From SLLW01 sp964388615 (GTDB lineage Bacteria > Bacteroidota > Rhodothermia > Balneolales > Natronogracilivirgulaceae): a stretch of DNA of 50,988 bases. Position 1 is the stretch's first letter. Every line of letters begins with the position of its first letter. The stretch is taken from positions 1-50,988 of the forward strand of contig CAYMBG010000005.1 in the NCBI GenBank assembly GCA_964388615.1, given 5' to 3'. The translations under genes and the position numbers were made by a program. Below, piece after piece: positions 6,801 to 16,552 of this stretch. The notes below the pieces were generated by a model, which was not told where the DNA came from, made no database searches, and saw only the letters and a list, made by a program, of their open reading frames with translations.

Positions 6801-7607
6801 ATGAATACCGAAATATTGACCCGTGATTTTTCTGCAATACAGAGTGAGAAACCACTCATTCACAACATAACCAACCATGTTGTAATGAATATAACCGCCA
6901 ACACCCTGCTGGCTCTCGGTGCCTCACCGGTCATGGCTCACGCAAAAGAGGAAGCAGCTGACATGACCCGGATATCCAGCGCCCTGGTTCTAAACATCGG
7001 AACGCTGAGTCCACACTGGGTTGAGGCCATGTACCTTTCCCTTGAAGCTGCAAATAACACCGGGATACCGGTTGTTCTGGATCCTGTCGGAGCCGGAGCC
7101 ACATCTTATCGCACTGAAACCGCTCACGATCTGCTGAAAAACGGAGCTGTGAATATACTGCGTGGCAACGCTTCGGAAATACTGGCCCTCACTCCGGCCG
7201 GTGGCACCACCAAAGGTGTGGACAGCACCGATGAAGCCGACCGGGCTTTCGATGCTATCCGTGATTTGGCCGATAAATACCAAATCACCGTTTCCGTTAG
7301 TGGCAAAACCGATCATATCATCTCCAAAGATCACCATATTAAAGTTCACAACGGTTCCTCCCAGATGGCAAAAATTACCGGAATGGGTTGCACGGCCTCG
7401 GCCTTTACAGGAGCCTTCAGCGCCGTAAATCCTCAATATCCACAAGCTGCCGCGCATGCCATGGCCGTTCTCGGGATCGCCGGCGAAATCGCCGAAATGG
7501 ACAGCAAAGGACCCGGCAGCTTTCAGATAAATCTGCTGGACAGTTTGGCATCCCTTGATAACGAAGCGATTCTAAGGCTGGCTCAAATCGAAGAGGAAAA
7601 CCATTGA
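6801..7607 (+). CDS. thiM: Hydroxyethylthiazole kinase
   Basis: ThiM phosphorylates 4-methyl-5-(2-hydroxyethyl)thiazole with ATP, a salvage step of thiamine synthesis. The 268-residue length is typical. Family marks include HNITNHVVMNITANTLLALG near residues 21-40, VLDPVGAGAT in the middle, the GNASEI segment, and GMGCTASAFTGAF near the C-terminal third, which holds the catalytic Cys and anion hole. It is the first gene of thiM-thiE-thiL-thiD and lies behind a TPP riboswitch. No signal peptide is seen. The gap to thiE is four bases, so the two are probably translated from one message. Confidence 0.96.
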   Translation: MNTEILTRDFSAIQSEKPLIHNITNHVVMNITANTLLALGASPVMAHAKEEAADMTRISSALVLNIGTLSPHWVEAMYLSLEAANNTGIPVVLDPVGAGATSYRTETAHDLLKNGAVNILRGNASEILALTPAGGTTKGVDSTDEADRAFDAIRDLADKYQITVSVSGKTDHIISKDHHIKVHNGSSQMAKITGMGCTASAFTGAFSAVNPQYPQAAAHAMAVLGIAGEIAEMDSKGPGSFQINLLDSLASLDNEAILRLAQIEEENH

Positions 7608-7611
7608 GAAC

Positions 7612-8298
7612 ATGCCATTGAACAGTGAAAAACATTTGAAAAATCATAGAAGCGGTGACAGGAAAACAGGCGTTGACTATCGCCTTTATCTGGTCACCGA
7701 CAGTAACATGACCGGCCGCAAACAACTGGTGGATTACGTTCTTAAAGCTGCTGACGGCGGTGTCACCATCGTGCAGTATCGTGAGAAATCCGGTTCCACT
7801 GCTCAGATGATTCGTGAAGCGGAGTCCTTGCTTCACGAATTGGCCAAACGCAATATCCCACTGCTTATCAATGACCGGGTTGACATTGCATTAGCAGTGG
7901 GCGCAGCCGGAGTCCATCTTGGTCAAAATGACATGGACCCGGTTACCGCACGAAGGCTTTTAGGTCCGGATGCCATCATCGGATACTCGGTGGAGACATT
8001 CGAACAAGCTCGTGAGGCTATGGAACTGGATGTAGATTACCTGGGAGTGAGCCCGGTTTTTTCGACACCTACCAAGACCGACATCGGTAACCCCTGGGAA
8101 ATAGATGGACTAAAAGAACTGCGCTCTTTTACATCCAAACCACTGGTGGCTATCGGTGGTTTGAACCGGGATACCATCCCCCATACGCTTGCAGCCGGAG
8201 CTGATGGCGTGGCTGTTGTGTCAGCTATCTGCAATTCCGACAATCCGGAAGCATCTGCCCTCGAACTGCGGGACATCATATCCCGAGCCACTCCCTAA
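7612..8298 (+). CDS. thiE: Thiamine phosphate synthase
   Basis: ThiE joins HMP diphosphate and thiazole phosphate to give thiamine phosphate. The 228-residue TIM barrel shows RLYLVTDSNM at the first strand, VQYREK (substrate diphosphate site), LLINDRVDIALAVGAAGVHL, DYLGVSPVFSTPTKTD and VAIGGLN, all typical. The first 22 or so residues (MPLNSEKHLKNHRSGDRKTG) are a polar extension before the barrel. The start at 7612 leaves only four bases after thiM. Confidence 0.96.
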   Translation: MPLNSEKHLKNHRSGDRKTGVDYRLYLVTDSNMTGRKQLVDYVLKAADGGVTIVQYREKSGSTAQMIREAESLLHELAKRNIPLLINDRVDIALAVGAAGVHLGQNDMDPVTARRLLGPDAIIGYSVETFEQAREAMELDVDYLGVSPVFSTPTKTDIGNPWEIDGLKELRSFTSKPLVAIGGLNRDTIPHTLAAGADGVAVVSAICNSDNPEASALELRDIISRATP

Positions 8299-8359
8299 TA
8301 AACATCCCCTGCCCTCCCACCTTCACAAAAACCAACGAGCATCCATAGCATAAATAACC

Positions 8360-9439
8360 ATGAGCAAAAATCCCTTGAAAGAGATCGGTGAATTTGGATT
8401 GATAGAGCAGATACAAACCTGGTTTGGTGAAACCGTTGGTGACCTGGAGGCAATCGGCGACGATTGCACGGTAATTCCGCGTGGAAACCAAAGCATGGAC
8501 CTGGTAACCACAGACTTACTGATTGAGGGCACCCATTTTCTGTTTGAAAAAATCAAACCGGAGGACCTGGGATATAAATCCCTGGCTGTTAATCTGAGCG
8601 ATATAGCCGCCATGGGAGGACGCCCCAAATCGGTGTGGGTTTCCATTGGCCTCACAAATCGGGCCGACCTCAGATGGCTTGAACTTTTCTTCCAAAGTAT
8701 GCATCAGCTCGCGCATGAGCACAATGTTCGCTTGATGGGCGGTGACACAACCAAGTCGCAACAACACATGGTCATCAATATCATGGTGCAAGGAGAAGCA
8801 ACACCGGATCAGGTAAAATATCGTTCCTCCGCCCGTCCAGGTGATGTTGTTTTTGTCACAGCACCTTTGGGCGATTCCGGAGGTGGCCTGCAACTATTGC
8901 TTGATGACCGGAAAGATCAGGCCGGCCACAATGAAAAAAAACTGATCCGCAGCCACAATCGGCCATACCCCTTTGTCAATGAAGGAATATGGCTGGGAAA
9001 CCAGACAGCCGTCCATGCACTCATTGACTTATCAGACGGGATATCCTCGGATGCCGGTCATGTTGCCAATCGCTCGGGGGTCATCATCGACATTGAACTG
9101 GCCGATTTGCCTATCAGCAACGCTTTAATTGAAGCCTCAACAAAGCATGGCTGGGACGCGGTCAACCTGGCCAGCTCGGCAGGCGAAGATTATGTATTGT
9201 TGGGCACTTGCGATCCCTCGTCATGGCAATCGATGAAAAAATCTTATTCAGAAACTTTTCACTCAGATATGTATGCCGTCGGACATGTTCGTGACAGAAC
9301 CAAGAACCAAAACAGGGCCGGTTCCAAAACGGCAGGCCTCACCACCGGTGGCCAACTGCGGTTTTTAAAAGATGGCAAGCCGGTTGACTATGAAAGCCAT
9401 GGATTTGACCATTTCAGGTCACATACAGGAAAAGCGTAG
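8360..9439 (+). CDS. thiL: Thiamine-monophosphate kinase
   Basis: ThiL makes thiamine diphosphate, the active cofactor, from thiamine phosphate and ATP. The 359-residue protein has the AIR-synthase-like fold with AIGDDCTVI (about residues 31-39), TTDLLIEGTHF, NLSDIAAMGGRP, MGGDTT, LSDGISSDAGH and AGEDYVLL, the Asp-rich motifs that bind Mg-ATP. The C-terminal end (GLTTGGQLRFLKDG onward) is a short extension. It follows thiE by 61 bases. Its presence in the riboswitch operon means the final, TPP-forming step is controlled together with salvage. Confidence 0.95.
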   Translation: MSKNPLKEIGEFGLIEQIQTWFGETVGDLEAIGDDCTVIPRGNQSMDLVTTDLLIEGTHFLFEKIKPEDLGYKSLAVNLSDIAAMGGRPKSVWVSIGLTNRADLRWLELFFQSMHQLAHEHNVRLMGGDTTKSQQHMVINIMVQGEATPDQVKYRSSARPGDVVFVTAPLGDSGGGLQLLLDDRKDQAGHNEKKLIRSHNRPYPFVNEGIWLGNQTAVHALIDLSDGISSDAGHVANRSGVIIDIELADLPISNALIEASTKHGWDAVNLASSAGEDYVLLGTCDPSSWQSMKKSYSETFHSDMYAVGHVRDRTKNQNRAGSKTAGLTTGGQLRFLKDGKPVDYESHGFDHFRSHTGKA

Positions 9440-9510
9440 CATCCCGGAGTTTATGCGCTTTCAAACATAAGCCAAACACAAGTTAAAAAGAGAAACTACA
9501 CCTATACGTT

Positions 9511-10338
9511 ATGCACCCTCCTCTTACTCTCACGATCGCCGGATCAGACAGTAGCGGCGGTGCCGGCATCCAGGCTGATCTGAAAACTTTCTCCGCCCTT
9601 GGATGCTACGGCATGTCGGTATTGACCGCCCTTACAGCTCAAAATACAAGACAGGTAACCGCCATACACGACCTTCCACCCGATTTCATCCGCGCACAGC
9701 TGGATGCGGTTTTTACCGATATCGGTGCGGATGCTGTCAAAATCGGCATGCTCAGCCGCAGCGATGTCATCCGGGAGATCGCCTCCACACTGGCAAAGTA
9801 CCGGCCTGGCTATATAGTGATCGACCCGGTCATGGTCGCCAAGAGTGGCGACCGGCTGCTGCAGGACGAAGCTGTTGCAGCACTTAAAGAGTCGCTGGTT
9901 CCCATGGCCACACTCATCACCCCCAACCTGCCGGAAGCCGGGGTGCTGACCGGAAGCACGGTTTCCACCCGGAAGGAGATGGAATATGCCGGAGAACGGA
10001 TACTCGGTATGGGTCCGGATGCCGTACTGGTGAAAGGCGGCCATCTTGAAGGAACGGATGTCAGTCCCGACTGCCTGGTGTACCATGACAATTCGACCGG
10101 ATCCGTACAGGTTCGCTGGTACGAACTGCCCCGTGTCAATACACACAACAACCACGGCACCGGTTGTACGCTCTCCTCGGCCATCGCGGCCCAGCTTGCC
10201 AGAGGAGAGACTCTCGACGAAGCGGTCGGAAGCGCACTTTCCTATCTGAACCGGGCACTCCGCAAGGCCGTTACCTGGAAAATAGGTAAAGGACACGGTC
10301 CGGCGCACCATTTTCACCGCTGGTGGCCCGAAGAGTAA
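9511..10338 (+). CDS. thiD: Hydroxymethylpyrimidine/phosphomethylpyrimidine kinase
   Basis: ThiD phosphorylates HMP twice to the diphosphate used by ThiE. The 275-residue ribokinase-like protein starts LTLTIAGSDSSGGAGIQADL, the family signature, and ends with NNHGTGCTLSSAIAAQL carrying the catalytic Asp-equivalent region and anion hole. VIDPVMVAKSG lies in the middle. It closes the thi operon 71 bases after thiL; a bidirectional terminator follows. Base composition looks somewhat richer in G and C than in the preceding thi genes, without other signs of transfer. Confidence 0.95.
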   Translation: MHPPLTLTIAGSDSSGGAGIQADLKTFSALGCYGMSVLTALTAQNTRQVTAIHDLPPDFIRAQLDAVFTDIGADAVKIGMLSRSDVIREIASTLAKYRPGYIVIDPVMVAKSGDRLLQDEAVAALKESLVPMATLITPNLPEAGVLTGSTVSTRKEMEYAGERILGMGPDAVLVKGGHLEGTDVSPDCLVYHDNSTGSVQVRWYELPRVNTHNNHGTGCTLSSAIAAQLARGETLDEAVGSALSYLNRALRKAVTWKIGKGHGPAHHFHRWWPEE

Positions 10339-10404
10339 TCCGGGCGACCGTCCTCGAACCGTATCCCGTCGCCTTGGCGGATAGAGAACTGGCCGGTTTG
10401 ATTT

Positions 10405-10447
10405 AAAAAAAACCCGGACCAACATGTAAGTCGGCCCAGGTTTATTT
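10405..10447. terminator. Terminator between convergent thiD and floA
   Basis: AAACCcGGaCC (10410-10420) pairs with GGcCCaGGTTT (10433-10443) with two internal mismatches. Eight As precede it (10405-10412), which read as a T run on the minus strand; on the plus strand the following TTTATTTT is weaker. It fits best as the floA terminator and may also serve thiD. Confidence 0.7.
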
Positions 10448-10475
10448 TCATTCCTGTCAGAAAAGAAATCCCAGA

Positions 10476-11504
10476 TCAGGATTTTCTGCGTCCGGAACCG
10501 GATGACTTGTCATCATCCGATTCATCGGATTGCTTAGGCTCTGTACCTTTTGCAATCGACTCACGCATATCTGTGTCGGACATCACATTTTTCATATTGT
10601 AATAGTCCATCACACCTAATTTACCGCTGCGGAACGCTTCGGCAATGGCTTTCGGCACTTCTACTTCAGCCTCTACCACTCGTGCCTGCATCTCTTCAAT
10701 CTTCGCGCGGTTTTCTTGCTCAACAGCTACAGCCATCGCACGACGCTCTTCAGCGCGGGCACGTGCAACCTTCAGGTCGGCACTTGCCTGATCCGTCTGC
10801 AATTTCGCACCAATGTTCTCTCCAACATCCACATCAGCAATATCGATGGAGAGAATATCAAAAGCCGTACCACTGTCAAGCCCTTTATCCAATACCGTCT
10901 TGGTTATTTGATCAGGGTTTTCCAACACCGCTTTGTGATCGGTGGAAGAACCAACGGTCGAAACAATGCCCTCACCTACACGCGCAAGCACCGTCTCCTC
11001 AGTGGCACCACCCACAAGACGATCCAGATTGGCCCGTACCGTTACCCGCGCCGTTGCTTTAACCTGGATACCGTCTTTCGCCAATGCCGTAATCACCGGG
11101 GTATTGATTACTTTTGGATTAACCGATATCTGAACCGCCTCGAATACATCGCGGCCCGCCAGGTCGATAGCGGCTGCACGCTCAAATCCCAGGGCAATAT
11201 TGGCTTTATCAGCCGATATAAGTGCATTTACCACCCGTTGTACATTACCCCCGGCAAGATAATGCGCCTCGAGCATGCCTATTTCAACGTCCTTCAGACC
11301 GGCTTTGGTAGCGGTAATCGCCGCCTTGACGATCGGCCCGGGAGGCACCTTGCGGAGCCGCATGGCTACAAGATCTCTGAAAATACCAATTCGAACGCCT
11401 GAGAAAAGAGCGGTGATCCAAAGACCGATCGGAACAAAATAGAAAAAGATAAAAAGCAGGAGCACACCACCGGCTATCATTCCAAGAGGAAAATAAGCAT
11501 CCAT
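10476..11504 (-). CDS. floA: Flotillin-like membrane scaffold protein FloA
   Basis: FloA proteins form foci in functional membrane microdomains and influence membrane fluidity and partner assembly. This 342-residue protein has one N-terminal hydrophobic hairpin (about residues 5-35), then the SPFH core with MRLRKVPPGPIVKAAITATKAGL, GGNVQRVVNALISADKANI and VKATARVTVRANLDRLVGGA. An Ala/Glu-rich coiled-coil stretch follows (ADLKVARARAEERRAMA). The last 20 residues are a charged, Ser-rich tail. It lies 133 bases downstream of an NfeD-family gene on the same strand; flotillin and NfeD genes are linked in many bacteria. Confidence 0.95.
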   Translation of the reverse strand: MDAYFPLGMIAGGVLLLFIFFYFVPIGLWITALFSGVRIGIFRDLVAMRLRKVPPGPIVKAAITATKAGLKDVEIGMLEAHYLAGGNVQRVVNALISADKANIALGFERAAAIDLAGRDVFEAVQISVNPKVINTPVITALAKDGIQVKATARVTVRANLDRLVGGATEETVLARVGEGIVSTVGSSTDHKAVLENPDQITKTVLDKGLDSGTAFDILSIDIADVDVGENIGAKLQTDQASADLKVARARAEERRAMAVAVEQENRAKIEEMQARVVEAEVEVPKAIAEAFRSGKLGVMDYYNMKNVMSDTDMRESIAKGTEPKQSDESDDDKSSGSGRRKS

Positions 11505-11637
11505 AGATCTGTTAAATTAAGTTTTGAAGAATATCCCGAAATCGGACGGAGGTCATTCTGCTTTTTTCGGGTGTTTTATATCATACCTTGAAATATAATG
11601 AGACGGCAAGAGGATACCAACCTGATCCGTCATCTTC

Positions 11638-13011
11638 TTACCACTCTTCTACACGTGTGACCACAACCTGCCCGGCTGCAGTGGATATCACCTTGACCCT
11701 GGCTCCTTTATTAATATATTCTCCATCCGATACCACATCTACCCGGCGATCCCCGATCTTTGCAGTTCCGGAAATCCGTAAAGTCGTCAAAGCCACCCCT
11801 TCCTTGCCCAACAGCTCATCTTTATTGTCATATGAGGTATAGCCGGACTCTGTATCGGTGGATCTTGTTAGCACCAATCGGCTGAAAAACGGGGTATTCA
11901 TGACATATCGAATCGTCGACAGGATAAATGCAAACGCAAGGACCAGTGTCGCAAAGAGCGTCCACATCTCAACACGCATCTGTTCCAATTCAGGAAAATT
12001 AAAACCTACATTTCCTACCAATGAAGCAAAAAGGCCGAATATCAACAGGATCAGACCCGAGATTCCCGCCACACCGAAACCCGGAAGTACAAAAAATTCA
12101 ACCATTATCAATCCCACACCAAGCACTACAATAAGTATCTCCCATATCTGGGCAAGACCCATAATGTAGAGCGGAAGGAAAAAGAGAAGTGCTCCAAGGC
12201 CGGCAATGGCACCAGCGAAACCGACCCCCGGTGACTGTAATTCAAAATAAAGCCCTCCCAACATCATCAGCATCAACAAACTTTGCAACACGGGAGATGC
12301 AAAAAAACGTATAACCGATTCCTCCCAGCGCTCATCCACATTGAGCAGCTGAGCCTGTTCCCAGCCCATCTCATCAGCCACCTCCCTTATCGAATGCAAG
12401 GTAGCAGTTGATACTTCAAGTTCGAGTGCCTCAGAAGCACTTAAGGTCAGCAGTTCGCCCTCGGCAATGATATTTGCTATTTCGATGCGCTCATCTACCA
12501 TGGCCTCGGCAATCCGGGGGTCATATCCCTTTGCCTCTGCCGTGGAGCGCATAAGGCCACGCATATAACTTTGCATTTTTTCATCCGCTTTTTCACCACT
12601 TCCATCCACTACGGTAGCCGCACCGATTGACCCACCCGGAGCCATAAAAATATTTTGCGTCGCAAAGGAGATCAGCGCACCGGCCGAAGCGGCATTGGCA
12701 TCAATAAAAGTTACCACCGGGAGCCGGGAAGCCAGCAAACGCTTACGAATCTCATCGGCAGCATCCACCAGTCCGCCGAATGTATCCATGTGAAGGATTA
12801 CCCCCACCGCGTCGTCATCTGCCTCCGCCGCCGACAGACCGCGATCGACATACATATTCAGTCCGTTGTCAATAAGTCCCTCAACCTGGATCACATAAAC
12901 AGTGCTATCTTGTGCTTGTGCATCGGCGGATGCCGCACAGAAAAGGGATATTGGCAAAACGAACATTAACACCGCCAAAATTTTAACAAAAGGGAGAGGA
13001 AATATCTTCAT
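11638..13011 (-). CDS. NfeD-family membrane protein with ClpP-like serine protease domain
   Basis: The chosen ATG at 13011 gives 457 residues beginning with a good signal peptide (MKIFPLPFVKILAVLMFVLP, cut near residue 32). A ClpP/crotonase-like protease domain follows (about 36-230): TFGGLVDAA, and NAASAGALIS whose Ser109 is the probable nucleophile, with a candidate catalytic Lys near 145 (EKADEKMQSYMRG). Four or five membrane helices span about 250-385, and a small OB-fold NfeD domain (VALTTLRISGTAKIGDRRVD) closes the C terminus. It is the full-length type associated with flotillin (floA is next) and probably degrades membrane-proximal proteins. An in-frame start 20 codons upstream would put a polar stretch before the signal peptide and was rejected. 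Confidence 0.92.
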   Translation of the reverse strand: MKIFPLPFVKILAVLMFVLPISLFCAASADAQAQDSTVYVIQVEGLIDNGLNMYVDRGLSAAEADDDAVGVILHMDTFGGLVDAADEIRKRLLASRLPVVTFIDANAASAGALISFATQNIFMAPGGSIGAATVVDGSGEKADEKMQSYMRGLMRSTAEAKGYDPRIAEAMVDERIEIANIIAEGELLTLSASEALELEVSTATLHSIREVADEMGWEQAQLLNVDERWEESVIRFFASPVLQSLLMLMMLGGLYFELQSPGVGFAGAIAGLGALLFFLPLYIMGLAQIWEILIVVLGVGLIMVEFFVLPGFGVAGISGLILLIFGLFASLVGNVGFNFPELEQMRVEMWTLFATLVLAFAFILSTIRYVMNTPFFSRLVLTRSTDTESGYTSYDNKDELLGKEGVALTTLRISGTAKIGDRRVDVVSDGEYINKGARVKVISTAAGQVVVTRVEEW

Positions 13012-13185
13012 GTTGCGTCTTTTAAAAATGGGCCATTGGCAAAATCGGCGCCAGGTTGCCTGAAAAACCATCGGTTACCCCAAATGCAGGGCAGCAACCC
13101 GTCGCCAGGTCATTATAACTCCACAATTATAACATAATAATGTACAAAAAAATTGGCATATTGTGTGAGTTTCGAATCCCGCAAG

Positions 13186-13221
13186 CGGATTTGCAAGCGT
13201 GCGTGTAACTTTGCAAATCCG
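13186..13221. repeat. Perfect 11-bp inverted repeat in the TonB receptor leader
   Basis: CGGATTTGCAA (13186-13196) is the exact reverse complement of TTGCAAATCCG (13211-13221), with a 14-base loop. It sits 53 bases before the receptor start codon and about 175 bases from the divergent NfeD gene. GCAAGCG also occurs twice in direct orientation (13181-13187 and 13193-13199). It could be an operator or a leader hairpin of the receptor transcript. Confidence 0.6.
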
Positions 13222-13274
13222 GTTTCGTAACGTCATGGTTAGTCTTCCATAGTATTCTTGCTAAACCCGGGTTT

Positions 13275-15569
13275 ATGTATCTAATCAAGTGGGCTTTTTT
13301 TATTATTTTTTCCCTTCCTGCTTTAACGTTATCTGACGTAACGGCAAAACCTGGCAGCGAAAATATCCTTACCAACGAGTCAACTCAACAGGACCGGGCG
13401 TCGCTGAATGGTTTTATACGTGACGCGGAAACGGGCGAAACTTTGCTGGGTGCCAATATTTTGTTAATGAGCACCAACTTGGGTAGCACCACCAATCACT
13501 CCGGTTACTATATCATCAACAACATCTCTGCCGGGACCTATACCGTTCGTTTTTCCTATCTGGGATATACTGAAATTCGTCGGGAAATCACCCTGGAAGC
13601 CGGTGAGAGCAAACGTCTCGACATTGCACTTACCCCTGCCGATTTCATGTTGGATGAACTCGTGGTGGAATCAGAGGCCGGCCGCGATGAACGCCAAAAT
13701 ATCGGCACCGCCTCTGTATCAACCGAGTTGATTAAAGGAGTACCCTCGGTACTGCAAGCCGATGTCTTCAGATCGGTACAACTCCTTCCGGGAGTCAAAG
13801 CCGCATCGGACTTCTCAAGTGGCCTTTACATCCGCGGCGGTGGCCCCGATCAGACACTGATCCTCCTGGATCGCACAACGGTCTACAACCCCTCACATTT
13901 TTTTGGCTTTTTCTCCACATTTAACCCGGATGCAATCAAGGATGTACAACTTTACAAAGGAGCCTATCCCGCCCGTTACGGCGGACGCCTCGGATCCGTA
14001 TTGGATATTTATAACAAAGACGGAAACCGGCACAATACCCAGGGCTCTCTGAGTATCGACATGCTCTCATCACGCACCATGATAGAAGGGCCCTATCCCG
14101 GTGGTTCCTATATGCTGGCCATTCGCCGATCCACCCTCGAACCACTACTGGCTATCCTCCGAAACTCGGTCGACAACGTCCCCGATGCTTTCTACTTCTA
14201 TGATATCAATGCAAAAATCAACTATGATCAATGGAGTAACAACAGGCTGAGTATCGCTGCCTACACCGGAACCGATGATGTCCGGTTTCCTTTTGCTGAT
14301 GACAGCCAGTTTGACCTGCATTATGGCAACCGGACTTTAAGTATCGACTGGACCCACCTGCTTTCGCAACGCATTTTTACCAATATCACCCTTACCGGCT
14401 CCCAGTATTTTAACGATCCGGCATTCGAATTCGGAGGCACTGTTTTCGAACGGCGTAACCGCATTTATGATGTCTCCCTGAAAGCGGACCTCGAGTGGCT
14501 TCCTTCATCACAATTTGAATTATTGGCCGGTTTCTGGGGAGGGCGCAAATCTTTTCAACTGCAGGATCATTTTGATGATCAAATGACCATGGATGAACAG
14601 ATTGGTGCCGATTACGGATCTGTTTACCTGCAGAACCTCTGGCGTCCGGGAAACCGGTGGGAGATAAACGCCGGCCTCAGAGCTAATTACTATGACAGCG
14701 GCAATTACTTGCGGGTCGACCCTCGTCTGAGCATCGAATACCGGCTATCCGGCAACACCCGCCTGCAAACCGCGGCCGGACGCTATCATCAATTCCTGAC
14801 ATTGCTGACCAACGAGGCGATTTCGGCTTTCGACCTGTGGCTGATTACGGATAATCACGTACCCCCCGCGTATGGGGATCAGTTTGTGGCGGGCTTGAAA
14901 AACACCTCCTTTTCCAATTATAACATAGAAATCGAGGTTTATTACCGCACCATGCGTGACCTGTTTGAATTTGACCCCTTTTTGGGAGATCCTGCCGGTC
15001 TGGATTACGCAGAACTTTTCCGGTTCGGACGGGGTTACGCCGCCGGAGTTGAGCTCTTCCTTGAAAAAACCCGGGGAAGGCTTCATGGCTTTATAGGTTA
15101 TACCTGGGGACTAACCCGGCGAAAATTCGATGAATTTAACCAAAACCGGTACTACCCCCCGAAATATGACCGAACTCATGATATAAACCTGGTCGCAAAC
15201 TTCCAGTTAAGCAACCGCTGGACCGCCTCGGCTGTTTTTAATTACGCCACCGGACAGGCATATACCGAGCCCTTGGGCAGAACCGCTCTCACTTCCAACC
15301 CGTTTGACGGTAATGAAATAGACGCTATCGTCGTAGGTCGTGTCAACGCCTCGCGACTTCCCGCATACCACCGTCTTGACATCGGCTTTACCCGAAAGAG
15401 TACTTTTTTCGGGCTGACCGACACCGAGTGGCAGTTCCAGTTAATCAACCTTTATTCCAGGCGAAATGTTTGGTTTTACATGTATGATTTTGACGAAAAC
15501 CCGGTGGATCGAAATGAAGCGCTAATGCTTCCCATTATTCCGGTCATCGGCTACCATATTGATTTCTAA
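13275..15569 (+). CDS. TonB-dependent outer-membrane receptor with carboxypeptidase-like N-terminal domain
   Basis: This 764-residue protein has a signal peptide (about residues 1-24), a carboxypeptidase-regulatory-like beta-sandwich (about 43-115: LNGFIRDAETGETLLGANIL ... YTVRFSYLGYTEI), a TonB plug (about 135-240: DVFRSVQLLPGVKAASDFSS, IRGGGPDQTLILLDRTTVYN, YPARYGGRLGSVLDI) and a beta-barrel ending in aromatic YHIDF. It should import a substrate across the outer membrane with TonB energy. It is smaller than SusC-type receptors. A DUF4249 lipoprotein follows 18 bases later, the usual partner of this receptor class in Bacteroidota. The ligand is unknown; iron chelates or peptides are possible. 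Confidence 0.92.
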   Translation: MYLIKWAFFIIFSLPALTLSDVTAKPGSENILTNESTQQDRASLNGFIRDAETGETLLGANILLMSTNLGSTTNHSGYYIINNISAGTYTVRFSYLGYTEIRREITLEAGESKRLDIALTPADFMLDELVVESEAGRDERQNIGTASVSTELIKGVPSVLQADVFRSVQLLPGVKAASDFSSGLYIRGGGPDQTLILLDRTTVYNPSHFFGFFSTFNPDAIKDVQLYKGAYPARYGGRLGSVLDIYNKDGNRHNTQGSLSIDMLSSRTMIEGPYPGGSYMLAIRRSTLEPLLAILRNSVDNVPDAFYFYDINAKINYDQWSNNRLSIAAYTGTDDVRFPFADDSQFDLHYGNRTLSIDWTHLLSQRIFTNITLTGSQYFNDPAFEFGGTVFERRNRIYDVSLKADLEWLPSSQFELLAGFWGGRKSFQLQDHFDDQMTMDEQIGADYGSVYLQNLWRPGNRWEINAGLRANYYDSGNYLRVDPRLSIEYRLSGNTRLQTAAGRYHQFLTLLTNEAISAFDLWLITDNHVPPAYGDQFVAGLKNTSFSNYNIEIEVYYRTMRDLFEFDPFLGDPAGLDYAELFRFGRGYAAGVELFLEKTRGRLHGFIGYTWGLTRRKFDEFNQNRYYPPKYDRTHDINLVANFQLSNRWTASAVFNYATGQAYTEPLGRTALTSNPFDGNEIDAIVVGRVNASRLPAYHRLDIGFTRKSTFFGLTDTEWQFQLINLYSRRNVWFYMYDFDENPVDRNEALMLPIIPVIGYHIDF

Positions 15570-15587
15570 CTCCATTATCATCTACCG

Positions 15588-16532
15588 ATGCATATCAATA
15601 CATACTTATTCAAACACCGCCTATCAGCTTTTTTCGCCGGATTTATCTTCCTGATTCCGGGTTTGTTTAGCCTCGCTGGATGCAACCTCTATGAGCAGGA
15701 CCGGTATCAGCAGGATTTTGTGGTGGAAAGTTATCTTATTGCCCAGGAGCCACTCCCGGAAATCAGACTCTCTACTACCGCACCTTTTGATGAAGGTTAT
15801 CATTTTGAAAAACGAGCGGTTGCCGATGCCAATGTGCGTCTGTACCATTACGACGAGACGGAAAAGGTCCCATCGGTGTATCAATATCTGGAAAATGGCC
15901 AGGGTATCTACGTACCATCTGACCAGGACACCAGCAATCGGATCATGCCCCGTCATCGTTACCGTTTGGAGGTGGATATTCCTCTTGAGAATGGAGATAA
16001 CCATCGGCTCGAAGCGGAAACCATCATACCGGACACATTCTCGGTACAGAAAATCATTCGCGACCAGGCTGTTTATCAAAGCGCGGAACAATTGGAATTT
16101 CGCATCACACGCAACCGGACCGACGGACGGCAACTATATTACATATACTCCACCAAATCGCTGGAACCTTCCGAAGAGAACATAACACCCTTCTGGAATG
16201 ATGCCGTGGATGACATGAATGATGCCATCCAGATCCGCACAACCATCGTAAACGAAGAAAACTTCGACCTCAATCCCGATGAAACACTTACGCTTCGCAT
16301 GCCATGGATCGGAATCGCTTTCTACGGCAAAAACACCATATCGACTTTTTCACTCGACGATAACACCTACGATTATTTCCGATCACAACCGGTTCAAACC
16401 GGAGGAGGCGGAACACTCTCCCCCGGTGAAATTCAAAATATCATTTACCATATCGATGGCGGCATCGGACTTTTCGGTGGAATGTCCGTCCTTAAGACAG
16501 ACGTAAATGTCATTCGTCCACCAGGACGCTGA
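15588..16532 (+). CDS. DUF4249 outer-membrane lipoprotein
   Basis: This 314-residue protein has a lipoprotein signal ending at Cys32 (FSLAGC), followed by a DUF4249-type beta-rich region: residues FVVESYLIAQEPLPEIRLST are typical of the family start, followed by ADANVRLYHYDE and an ending rich in GG and IDGGIGLFGG. The function of DUF4249 proteins is not established; they are regularly found directly downstream of TonB receptors with a carboxypeptidase-like domain, exactly as here, so a surface or periplasmic accessory role for that receptor is inferred. The gene ends 20 bases from the convergent amylase gene. Confidence 0.85.
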   Translation: MHINTYLFKHRLSAFFAGFIFLIPGLFSLAGCNLYEQDRYQQDFVVESYLIAQEPLPEIRLSTTAPFDEGYHFEKRAVADANVRLYHYDETEKVPSVYQYLENGQGIYVPSDQDTSNRIMPRHRYRLEVDIPLENGDNHRLEAETIIPDTFSVQKIIRDQAVYQSAEQLEFRITRNRTDGRQLYYIYSTKSLEPSEENITPFWNDAVDDMNDAIQIRTTIVNEENFDLNPDETLTLRMPWIGIAFYGKNTISTFSLDDNTYDYFRSQPVQTGGGGTLSPGEIQNIIYHIDGGIGLFGGMSVLKTDVNVIRPPGR

Positions 16533-16552
16533 ACCATTCCCCTCCAAAGCAG

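Noticed and set aside
9544..10425. Long minus-strand reading frame opposite thiD
   Set aside because: It overlaps the complete ThiD coding sequence and its terminator, and shows no recognisable domain.
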